Source: an uncultured Bacillota bacterium (GTDB lineage Bacteria; Bacillota; JAAYKD01). Taken from it: DNA of 5,747 bases. Location: the NCBI GenBank assembly GCA_937897315.1, contig CALCNS010000131.1, positions 1 through 5,747 of the forward strand, in the 5' to 3' direction. Shown one piece after another: positions 1 through 5,399 of the stretch; the first letter of the stretch is position 1, and every line of letters starts with the position of its first letter. The position numbers were made by a program, and so were the translations under genes. Under the pieces are notes generated by a model. It saw nothing but the letters and a program-made list of their open reading frames with translations. It ran no database searches and had not been told where the DNA came from.

Positions 1-47
1 GAGATTCCGAAACGTGACTGGAGTTCAGACGTGTGCTCTTCCGATCT
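1..47. other. Illumina TruSeq P7/Read-2 adapter (contamination)
   Basis: This is not genomic DNA. The layout matches a TruSeq P7-side adapter: the end of the P7 oligo (GAGAT, 1-5), an 8-base stretch where the i7 index sits (TCCGAAAC, 6-13), then the Read-2 primer sequence beginning GTGACTGGAGTTC and ending GCTCTTCCGATCT at 47. Genomic sequence begins at 48. The adapter interrupts the reading frame of the diguanylate cyclase that enters from the right. Confidence 0.97.
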
Positions 48-682
48 ATGTCTACTTGATCGGCTAAACAATCGTAGAAATGCCGATGATTATACAACCC
101 GGTTAAACTATCGGTTTTCACCAACTGGTTCAAAATGGCGATATGCCGGCGTTCCAGGTTGACATAATAACCGATGGTCCAGGCGATGATTAGAAAAATA
201 CTAACCAAAACTAGGTCACTTTCAAAATATGGATTTATGCTACCTGATGGAGCATAAAAGAGGTCGATACCCAGTATGATGACCGCTGATACACCAGAAA
301 CCGTTAAGCTGATTTTGGGTTCGTTTTCCATACTGCAGGAGACAATGGCCAATAAGAAAAGATATTTATAATTGCTTAAGTGAGCCCCAGTTAACATGAC
401 CGAAATGTAAGCAATAAACAAAGAAACAAGAGGATTAATCCATGGCTTGAGTTTTGAGTGATTGCTCATTTTCGTTTGAACATAAAACAAAAGAGTATAA
501 ATGGATAACATCACTAATAAAGCCGAAGCAAGAAGAAAACTGTGGGTTAAGAAGACCGAGGCAGGTTCTTGTTTTGAATAATACTGAAAAAAAGCAATCG
601 TAGGAAATGCCAACGAGGCAATTTTGACAATTTGTAAAATTTGATTGATCTGAATTTGCTTATCTCGATCAAGATTGAACAT
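48..682 (-). CDS. Membrane-anchored diguanylate cyclase, N-terminal part only (contig-truncated)
   Basis: A protein that would make the second messenger c-di-GMP from two GTP at the membrane. An ATG at 682 with AGGAGG (690-695) seven bases upstream opens a stop-free frame of 211 codons to the adapter. Residues 1-175 hold about six hydrophobic helices (near 20-35, 45-68, 83-101, 105-118, 125-144 and 155-175). A short linker follows, then TDSLTGLYNHRHFYD at 190-204, the characteristic opening of a GGDEF domain. The GGDEF active-site loop lies beyond the contig end, so activity cannot be judged; a degenerate GGDEF or a C-terminal EAL domain is possible. The six-TM region resembles MASE-type sensory modules in layout, but I cannot assign a named one. 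The gene lies 61 bp after agrD on the same strand, with a stem-loop between, so partial co-transcription is possible. Truncation is an assembly artefact, not a biological break. Confidence 0.88.
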
Positions 683-689
683 TTTTTTG

Positions 690-695
690 CCTCCT
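690..695 (-). promoter_or_regulatory. Ribosome binding site of the diguanylate cyclase
   Basis: AGGAGG read on the minus strand, seven bases before the ATG at 682. It fixes the start of the truncated GGDEF protein. It begins 12 bases after the foot of the stem-loop at 708-740, so it is not sequestered by that hairpin. Confidence 0.75.
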
Positions 696-707
696 GCCTG
701 TGGATGA

Positions 708-740
708 AATATCGCATAGGAGAAACTCCTATGCGATATT
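708..740 (-). repeat. Perfect 15-bp inverted repeat / stem-loop after agrD
   Basis: AATATCGCATAGGAG (708-722) pairs perfectly with CTCCTATGCGATATT (726-740) around a 3-base loop. In the leftward transcript the hairpin begins three bases after the agrD stop codon and ends 25 bases before the diguanylate cyclase start. It is not followed by a real U-tract (UCAUCC follows), so it is not a standard intrinsic terminator. It could be an attenuator or pause site, a 3'-end stabiliser or processing site for the agr transcript, or a protein-binding palindrome. The structure is certain; its role is not. Confidence 0.8.
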
Positions 741-743
741 CAC

Positions 744-866
744 CTACTCGTTTCTTAGTGAAGCGGGTTCTTCCGGTTGATAAAAGAACCACCAGCATGC
801 AGAGGTTGCCAGCATTGCAGCCATGACGGTTGAAACAGCAGCAACGATACCATAGAATTTTTTCAT
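744..866 (-). CDS. agrD: AgrD cyclic lactone autoinducer pro-peptide
   Basis: A 40-residue precursor of a quorum-sensing thiolactone peptide. The order matches the AgrD family: MKK start, an amphipathic/hydrophobic N-terminal leader (residues 1-22), a core SACWWFFYQPEEP (22-34) with the single ring-forming cysteine at Cys24, and an acidic, proline-containing tail PEEPASLRNE (31-40) of the kind AgrB recognises and removes. By analogy with clostridial and Listeria peptides the ring probably runs from Cys24 to Phe28 (five residues) or Tyr29 (six); this is inference. The start is ATG at 866 with AGGAGGTG (875-882) eight bases upstream. The gene begins 7 bp after the agrB stop, and that stop lies inside the agrD ribosome binding site, indicating translational coupling. 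Its size means standard gene callers will often miss it; a longer ORF in another frame (547-798) covers most of it and is a shadow. Confidence 0.95.
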   Translation of the reverse strand: MKKFYGIVAAVSTVMAAMLATSACWWFFYQPEEPASLRNE

Positions 867-873
867 TCTTGTG

Positions 874-1509
874 TCACCTCCTTTTTATTAGGTTTTTATC
901 AAGGTTGCTCAGTAAGAGTTGGCCTAGTGGGGTCATCGTAAACGTTTGCCATAATACCCCAAATACTAGACTATACCCAAATGACCTAAATGTCAACCGG
1001 TCGCAACCTATAATAACTAAAAAAAGATACATAGCGGTGTAGAATGCCATAACAGCAAAGCTCCCGCGACGCATGCGCTGCTTTTTTGGTATGCTCCGTA
1101 TTGGTTTGTTTGGGTGATCTACCGGTGCTCTTTGCACTAGAGTAATCCATGCAATCGCAAACGAAACAACTCCCACTCCAATTGGCATCCACGTTTGATG
1201 GAATTGATGCGTTAAAGTGACCGATAAACGAGCGAAGGCAATGCTGTAAACGAGCCCGACAATGGTACAGAGGTTCAAACTGCTGGAATGTGCTCCTCCG
1301 GAAAACCGTCTCAATAGACTAACCGAAAAACTGAGGAGTATTGCTTGACCAGGAACACCGAAGATGAAACCCAACAAAAGAGTTAATCCAATATTCGTGA
1401 TTAACTGAAGAATACCTAACAACCCATAAGCGATAACGGCTTCTTTTTCGGTATCGTACTGCAAAGATTGTGATATTTCTTTGGCAATTCCTTTACTGAG
1501 GTTTTCCAT
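874..1509 (-). CDS. agrB: AgrB-family accessory gene regulator membrane endopeptidase
   Basis: AgrB cleaves the C-terminal tail of AgrD, forms the thiolactone and takes part in export of the peptide; it is an integral membrane cysteine peptidase. With the ATG at 1509 the protein is 211 residues. The RRFSGGAH motif at 67-74 gives the catalytic His74, and Cys81 follows seven residues later, matching the His77/Cys84 pair of S. aureus AgrB. APVDHPNKPI at 128-137 and WQTFTMTPLGQ at 187-197 are further family motifs. About six hydrophobic segments are visible (near 24-48, 52-66, 81-98, 107-125, 150-168 and 176-192). I prefer ATG 1509 because AGGAAAG (1516-1522) lies six bases upstream and the family usually starts close to such a MENLSKGIAKEI segment; an in-frame TTG at 1530 would add seven residues. 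The gene overlaps its upstream neighbour by 17 bp and is followed by agrD after 7 bp. Confidence 0.95.
   Translation of the reverse strand: MENLSKGIAKEISQSLQYDTEKEAVIAYGLLGILQLITNIGLTLLLGFIFGVPGQAILLSFSVSLLRRFSGGAHSSSLNLCTIVGLVYSIAFARLSVTLTHQFHQTWMPIGVGVVSFAIAWITLVQRAPVDHPNKPIRSIPKKQRMRRGSFAVMAFYTAMYLFLVIIGCDRLTFRSFGYSLVFGVLWQTFTMTPLGQLLLSNLDKNLIKRR
875..882 (-). promoter_or_regulatory. agrD ribosome binding site overlapping the agrB stop
   Basis: AGGAGGTG on the minus strand, eight bases before the agrD ATG. The agrB TGA stop (876-874) overlaps its last two bases. This near-consensus site should give agrD strong translation, fitting a substrate needed in excess over its processing enzyme. 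Confidence 0.85.
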
Positions 1510-1999
1510 GTGTAGCTTTCCTATTTTCAAAATGCTTCATCACACCATATGCCAAAAAGATAAACGCAGCAAGTAAAAGGGTTGAAGGAACTGTAGCCAA
1601 GCTCTTTACTAGTTCTGAAGTGCCACCTAGCAGTTCATAGGTCTTATCTCGACCGAACCAAAGATGAAGCAAAAGATAATTTATGGTCTCGGAAATGACA
1701 ACCATAGTCATCACTGCAAATGCAGTAATGATGGATCGAACAACGACATCGAGCTGCGCCTTATATGTTATATTGAACGAAATAATGAGAGCGAGTAGCG
1801 ATAGAATAGTATTCACGCCAATATTGATTGGTAAGAATCGAATAATGTACGTTATGATGATGTTAATAAAAGCAAGCCCGGTAAGTTTCTTCCATTCTAT
1901 CTTCGTATTCGTAAACAAATGGAATGAAAGTGTCATGAGAAACCCTTCTGGCACACCCTTGAATAACAATTGTACTAGACTAATCGATATCCCATTCAT
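1493..1999 (-). CDS. Multi-TM membrane protein resembling a kinase sensor domain without a kinase
   Basis: A 168-residue, strongly hydrophobic protein with about five membrane helices (near 7-28, 40-56, 61-78, 88-112 and 132-155) and a short basic tail (HFENRKATHGKPQ). The segment IRFLPINIGVNTIL (53-66) and the opening ISLVQLLFKGVPEGF remind me of the N-terminal membrane region of GHKL-type (AgrC-like) histidine kinases and of small proteins found beside clostridial agrB genes. That is recognition by eye, not a search result. No ATP-binding or phospho-acceptor region is present. The start is ATG 1999 with GAGGTGA (2006-2012) six bases upstream, overlapping the upstream gene's TGA; the gap is 6 bp. 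The 3' end overlaps agrB by 17 bp, so it is firmly part of the agr operon. Possible roles are peptide sensing, a partner for an unlinked kinase, or help in AgrD handling. Function unknown. Confidence 0.85.
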   Translation of the reverse strand: MNGISISLVQLLFKGVPEGFLMTLSFHLFTNTKIEWKKLTGLAFINIIITYIIRFLPINIGVNTILSLLALIISFNITYKAQLDVVVRSIITAFAVMTMVVISETINYLLLHLWFGRDKTYELLGGTSELVKSLATVPSTLLLAAFIFLAYGVMKHFENRKATHGKPQ

Positions 2000-2005
2000 T
2001 GGAAA

Positions 2006-2563
2006 TCACCTCGCATGTTGTTCGTTGTATTTAACATTCGCTGACTTTATTGCTTGATAAAGCATAATCACACTAAACAAGTGGATGAACAAATCTCCGG
2101 GGCTGAGCACAGAATACCCTACGTCAATATAATCGGATAACCATTTCCACCGGGTTGCGGCGCTTCCCAAAACGTGAAGTCCATCGTCATAACTAAAAGA
2201 TTGAGCGGTAGCATAACCGGTAAAATACGATAAACTTGGGAAAACAGGCATTCTGCCGTTGTTTTGGGCGATGACAAACTTATTCATCACTGTGCCCAAA
2301 AGCACCGATACCGACCCAACAATGGCGGGAAGGTACAACTGGTAGTGTAAGATCATAAACAGGAAAGACAAAATAACCGAATTGCTCACATAAGGAGCGA
2401 AGCGGATGAATACTGTTGAGCCCATAAAAATGCTGGTTTGAAACAAGAAAATGAGTCCCTGAACCACAAGAAAAGGGTATATGGTCCACGATTGGAAGAG
2501 ATATCGTACCTTATAATGACGCCACTTTGCTAATCCAATGGCCAGTAGGAGAGTTAGAATCAA
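2006..2563 (-). CDS. DUF5317-like membrane protein, first gene of the agr operon
   Basis: A 185-residue protein of unknown function with about five hydrophobic segments (near 1-11, 29-47, 59-76, 78-93 and 150-170). The order NKFVIAQNNGRMPVFPSL (94-111), with its N-G-x-MPV core, followed by SPGDLFIH (154-161) resembles the DUF5317 family seen in Firmicutes; I assign it from these motifs only. The start codon is TTG at 2563, supported by AGGAGGT (2571-2577) seven bases upstream and by the typical MILTLLLAIGL beginning. It is the first gene after promoter P1 and is followed after 6 bp by the sensor-like protein, then agrB and agrD. Its place in the operon suggests a role in signal production or perception at the membrane, but nothing in the sequence says which. 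Confidence 0.85.
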   Translation of the reverse strand: MILTLLLAIGLAKWRHYKVRYLFQSWTIYPFLVVQGLIFLFQTSIFMGSTVFIRFAPYVSNSVILSFLFMILHYQLYLPAIVGSVSVLLGTVMNKFVIAQNNGRMPVFPSLSYFTGYATAQSFSYDDGLHVLGSAATRWKWLSDYIDVGYSVLSPGDLFIHLFSVIMLYQAIKSANVKYNEQHAR

Positions 2564-2577
2564 AACGAAAACCTCCT
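2564..2577 (-). promoter_or_regulatory. RBS that fixes the TTG start of the DUF5317-like gene
   Basis: AGGAGGT (2577 to 2571) is followed by seven bases (2570-2564) and then TTG at 2563. No in-frame ATG fits this site, so the unusual TTG is well supported. A TTG start usually lowers initiation, which may hold down expression of the first cistron relative to agrD. Confidence 0.8.
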
Positions 2578-2595
2578 ACCCCACCAAATAATACC

Positions 2596-2624
2596 ATTAT
2601 ATACAATTTGTCTGACGAATACAA
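2596..2624 (-). promoter_or_regulatory. Promoter P1 for the agr operon (sigma-A type)
   Basis: On the minus strand TTGTAT (2624-2619) is separated by exactly 17 bases from a perfect TATAAT (2601-2596). Transcription would begin near 2589, giving a leader of about 26 bases that carries the ribosome binding site of the DUF5317-like gene. The -35 is weak (TTG conserved only), which would suit an activator-dependent promoter; that is inference. Confidence 0.7.
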
Positions 2625-2725
2625 GATATTTTACACAAAATGCAGATTTTTTTTAGCATATGGGTTTAAATGAGAATCATAATTACTTAAAGGCGAAGAA
2701 ATTTACTATATTTATGACACAAAAC

Positions 2726-2754
2726 ACTATAGTTATTGATGTTTACGTATTCAA
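2726..2754 (-). promoter_or_regulatory. Possible second upstream promoter P2
   Basis: TTGAAT (2754-2749), a 17-base spacer, then TATAGT (2731-2726) on the minus strand. This would give a leader of about 155 bases before the DUF5317-like gene. The match is reasonable but the region is AT-rich, so a chance match is quite possible. Confidence 0.35.
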
Positions 2755-2834
2755 AACACGTCATAATTAGGTAATAATGGTGCGTTTTTACCAACGATTT
2801 ATGCCATAAAACTCCATACTCGAGTTAAACATTC

Positions 2835-2866
2835 AACATAAAAGCCGCCCCCATAATGAGAGCGGC
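2835..2866 (-). terminator. Intrinsic terminator of the ABC transporter operon
   Basis: In the leftward transcript GCCGCUCUC (2866-2858) pairs with GGGGGCGGC (2852-2844) through nine pairs, two of them G-U, around the 5-base loop AUUAU. UUUUAUGUU follows. The structure begins 11 bases after the last permease stop codon, so it cleanly separates the ABC operon from the agr operon. Confidence 0.88.
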
Positions 2867-2877
2867 GAATGCAAAAA

Positions 2878-3681
2878 CTATACAGCAGAAAGATCCTTTT
2901 TGCGGAAGTTGACAAATGCAAATTGCATAGCCAATGCACTCACGAGAAGAGCAATCAGCAAATGAGTCCATGAGAATAGGGAAGCCAAAATGTCGTGGGC
3001 TGTGAAATAGCGCATTGGCGAAAGGAGCTGAATAAGTTTTGGAGATTCCAGCATGTCGTAGATAATAGCCAGAACGTAAAAGCCCATAAACGCATAATTA
3101 CCCACTTTGATGCCGGTTTCTGCTCGGGCAAACAAGGTAGACAGGAACACAGATAAGGACAAAAAGAACACACCAACGATGTAATTCGCAAAAGAGAAGT
3201 AGAAAATCTGAGTCGATATGGTGTTTTGAATTTTATATATGGGCAAAGCGATATGCGAAAAGGCAAAATTCAATACACTGAAAACGGTTAAGAAGAGAAG
3301 AGCGGCCAAGACTTTTGCCGCGAGAATGGTGTTACGGGTTCGGGGCTTCGTAAAAATGAACTCATAGGTTTTATCGATGGATTCTCTCGAAACAGCATTA
3401 GCACCCAATTGTATGGCATATACCGAAGTTAGAAGCAGAACAAAGTTTTCCAGAACCGCATAATAACCCGGTAAGCTCTGAATATCGAGACCGGCCATGC
3501 CAAACATCGCCAAGAACACTTTGGGAAACTGCGCCATGAGCGCACTGACATCGGCTCCGGTCGATGCATCGAAACCGAGGAATTTCACAAAACCGGCTAA
3601 CACCAAAACAGCCAGTCCCAACGTCCAGTAGAGGAAAGGTTTCCAATTGGACTTCAGCTCGTGTTGCACAATATTTTTCAT
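2878..3681 (-). CDS. ABC-2-type transporter permease, second subunit
   Basis: A 267-residue membrane subunit of an ABC-2-type transporter. Hydrophobic helices lie near 17-34, 73-96, 121-144, 158-183, 192-210 and 237-256, the usual six. The loop after the second helix reads SRESIDKTYEFIFTKPRTR (98-116), the conserved cytoplasmic motif of the permease family handled by PF12679-type models, likely facing the ATPase. It is a paralogue of the permease just upstream: the same length, the same topology and the same loop motif, which suggests a heterodimeric pore. The start is ATG 3681 with AAGGAGGTG (3687-3695) six bases before it; the upstream TAA stop overlaps this site and the gap is 12 bp. It is the last gene of its operon, with the terminator directly behind. 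The substrate cannot be told; lipid, antibiotic or peptide export are the usual options. Confidence 0.9.
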   Translation of the reverse strand: MKNIVQHELKSNWKPFLYWTLGLAVLVLAGFVKFLGFDASTGADVSALMAQFPKVFLAMFGMAGLDIQSLPGYYAVLENFVLLLTSVYAIQLGANAVSRESIDKTYEFIFTKPRTRNTILAAKVLAALLFLTVFSVLNFAFSHIALPIYKIQNTISTQIFYFSFANYIVGVFFLSLSVFLSTLFARAETGIKVGNYAFMGFYVLAIIYDMLESPKLIQLLSPMRYFTAHDILASLFSWTHLLIALLVSALAMQFAFVNFRKKDLSAV

Positions 3682-3693
3682 AAAGCCACCTCC

Positions 3694-4494
3694 TTACGCC
3701 ACCTGTACATCGTGGGAATGGTACCACCAGAAAGAAACCGCACTACCCAGCACACAGACTACAGCAGCTGTGAGAACCAAAGAGGAGTCGAAGTGCCCAT
3801 GCTCCAGAACATATCCGGTTTGAAAATAATCTAAGGGAGCAACGTACTTTAGAAAGTCTTTTTCTAGCAAATCAACCAAGCCCGAGAGTACAAACGCACC
3901 AAAGGCAAAAGCGGTAGCCGTGCCGGCTATGGTACGCACTCGTTTAGAGAAGAGTGCATAAAGCGTGGCAAAAACAAAGAAAACCAGCATGGTCAAAAAG
4001 GGAGAAAGAATGTAATACATTAGACTGTTTTCATAGAGAGGAGTCGCATTTTGAGCGTTAAAGTCCCAAAAAACCGTAGCTCCATAGAGCACAGCGAACG
4101 TGAGCAAACAGGTTATGCCCGCTAAGAACTTTGCCACAAAAACTTGACTGCGAGTAACAGGGCGTGTGAACAAGAAGTCGGTGCATTTATCTCTTTTCTC
4201 ACGGGCGAAGATTTGCAAAGCAATCGAGACGGCCATCATGGCGGAGAGTAATCCAATGTAGATGTTAGAGAAGCTCAAAAACCCTTCATAACTGAACATG
4301 CGTTCTACATCCATGCCAAAGGCGATGAGCATTTCTGGTGGGAAGTTTGCAAAAATCTTTTCGACGGCTTCGCGGCTCTCCATCATGGCGGGGTAAAAAC
4401 CTTTCATGAGGAATAAAAGCATAACAGCAATGGTGATACTCCAAGTCAGTATACTGCCCAAGAGCCGCTTCATTTCGAATTTATAGATGTTCAT
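3694..4494 (-). CDS. ABC-2-type transporter permease, first subunit
   Basis: A 266-residue membrane subunit with six predicted helices (near 17-33, 74-96, 120-142, 160-183, 189-210 and 238-258). A large extracytoplasmic loop between helices 1 and 2 contains FPPEMLIAFGM, a pattern shared in looser form with the second permease (FPKVFLAMFGM). The loop AREKRDKCTDFLFTRPVTR (97-115) is the cytoplasmic coupling motif. The ATG at 4494 shares one base with the ATPase stop codon (TAATG), and AAGGAGGG (4500-4507) lies five bases upstream within the ATPase coding end. This tight coupling shows the ATPase and permease are made together. It should pair with the next permease and the ATPase as a transport complex in the cytoplasmic membrane. 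The transported molecule is unknown. Confidence 0.9.
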   Translation of the reverse strand: MNIYKFEMKRLLGSILTWSITIAVMLLFLMKGFYPAMMESREAVEKIFANFPPEMLIAFGMDVERMFSYEGFLSFSNIYIGLLSAMMAVSIALQIFAREKRDKCTDFLFTRPVTRSQVFVAKFLAGITCLLTFAVLYGATVFWDFNAQNATPLYENSLMYYILSPFLTMLVFFVFATLYALFSKRVRTIAGTATAFAFGAFVLSGLVDLLEKDFLKYVAPLDYFQTGYVLEHGHFDSSLVLTAAVVCVLGSAVSFWWYHSHDVQVA

Positions 4495-5396
4495 TAAAAC
4501 CCTCCTTCTCCAGAGGAATCGGCATAGTAATGCATGAAAATCTCCTCTAGACTGGGGTCGGTGATGTCAATGTTCACCAGATCTTGTCGTAGCAAATCCT
4601 CTAGGAGCAAGGCAATACTGCCGTTATAAAAGAAACTGGCTTTTTGCTCATGTTGCACAAAGTTCGTAATGCCATTTACGGAAGGAAGTACCGGTGCTAC
4701 TCCTTGTGCTACTTCATAAGTGATTTTTTTATAATTGTTCTTTTGCAAATCGCTGATTCGTTGAGTTTGAATGATACGACCTTCTTTAATAATGGCAACT
4801 CGGTCGCAGATGCGCTGAACCTCACTCAGGATATGCGAAGAGAACAGCACCGTTGCACCTTTGGCGTTCTCTTCTTTGATTAAGTCGAAAAAGCGTCGCT
4901 GCATGAGGGGATCTAATCCACTGGTGGGTTCATCTAAAATAATGAGTTTCGGACTGTGCAGCAACCCTTGAATGATCCCCACTTTTTTCTTGTTACCGGT
5001 ACTCATGTCTTCGATTTTACGGGTCAAATCCAGCTCTAGCGCCTCGGCCAAGGAATGGATGCGGTTCCCACAATCTTTAGCATAAAAACTAGCCGAATAC
5101 TTTAGTAAGTCTATGGCCTTCATGTTCTCATAGTAGAACACTTCGCTAGGGAGGTATCCCACATCTTCTAGAATTTTCTTGCTTTGTGTGGCACAATCGA
5201 ACCCAAAAATCTTCGCATCCCCACTTGTCTTGTGAATAAGACCTAGTAAAGTGCGAATGGTGGTGGATTTTCCGGCACCATTGGGGCCTATGAAACCAAA
5301 GATTTCGCCTTCCTCCACGGTCAGGTCCACCTCAATAATCCCTCTGGCTTTTCCGTAATACTTGGTTAACTTATTGGTTTCAATAATATGGCTCAT
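4494..5396 (-). CDS. ABC transporter ATP-binding protein (drug/peptide exporter type)
   Basis: A 300-residue ATPase that powers the two permeases encoded after it. Walker A is GPNGAGKST (37-45). The signature reads MSTGNKKKVG (131-140), a variant of LSGGQ common in the BcrA/YtrB-like ABC-2 group. Walker B is LIILDEPT (151-158) with catalytic Glu156, the D-loop is SGLD (159-162) and the switch histidine is His188 in SSH. A family-specific C-terminal region (about 220-300) ends with DPSLEEIFMHYY (280-291), as in single-domain exporters of this type. At the Q-loop position GYLPSEVFYYENM carries no glutamine, which is also seen in this group. The start is ATG 5396 with AAAGGAGGGG (5405-5414) eight bases upstream, inside the end of the preceding gene. 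It lies 3 bp after that gene and overlaps the next by one base. Confidence 0.95.
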   Translation of the reverse strand: MSHIIETNKLTKYYGKARGIIEVDLTVEEGEIFGFIGPNGAGKSTTIRTLLGLIHKTSGDAKIFGFDCATQSKKILEDVGYLPSEVFYYENMKAIDLLKYSASFYAKDCGNRIHSLAEALELDLTRKIEDMSTGNKKKVGIIQGLLHSPKLIILDEPTSGLDPLMQRRFFDLIKEENAKGATVLFSSHILSEVQRICDRVAIIKEGRIIQTQRISDLQKNNYKKITYEVAQGVAPVLPSVNGITNFVQHEQKASFFYNGSIALLLEDLLRQDLVNIDITDPSLEEIFMHYYADSSGEGGF

Positions 5397-5399
5397 GTA

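Larger units (their letters stand above)
2564..2834. other. AT-rich intergenic control region between the ABC and agr operons
   Basis: No gene-like frame is visible on either strand. Besides the two candidate promoters listed separately, it holds a stretch TGAGAATCATAATTA (2671-2685) that weakly resembles a Fur-type 7-1-7 box, and two copies of ACACAAAA (2633-2640 and 2717-2724). These small signals could be chance in such AT-rich DNA. I see no riboswitch, tRNA or CRISPR structure. Confidence 0.7.

Noticed and set aside
708..740. Intrinsic terminator after agrD
   Set aside because: The stem is strong but has no U-tract on either strand, so I list it as a stem-loop of unknown role.
547..798. 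83-codon minus-strand ORF across agrD and the start of the diguanylate cyclase
   Set aside because: It lies in another frame over two well-supported genes, has no family features, and its internal ATG with AGGAG is produced by the palindrome at 708-740.
641..826. 61-codon plus-strand ORF
   Set aside because: Antisense to agrD and the GGDEF gene; its apparent AGGAG-ATG start comes from the same palindrome read on the other strand.
830..1042. 70-codon plus-strand ORF
   Set aside because: Antisense to the 3' part of agrB, with no ribosome binding site or recognisable protein features.
1683..2057. 124-codon plus-strand ORF, the longest on that strand
   Set aside because: Fully antisense to the sensor-like membrane protein; its composition mirrors that gene and no ribosome binding site precedes it.
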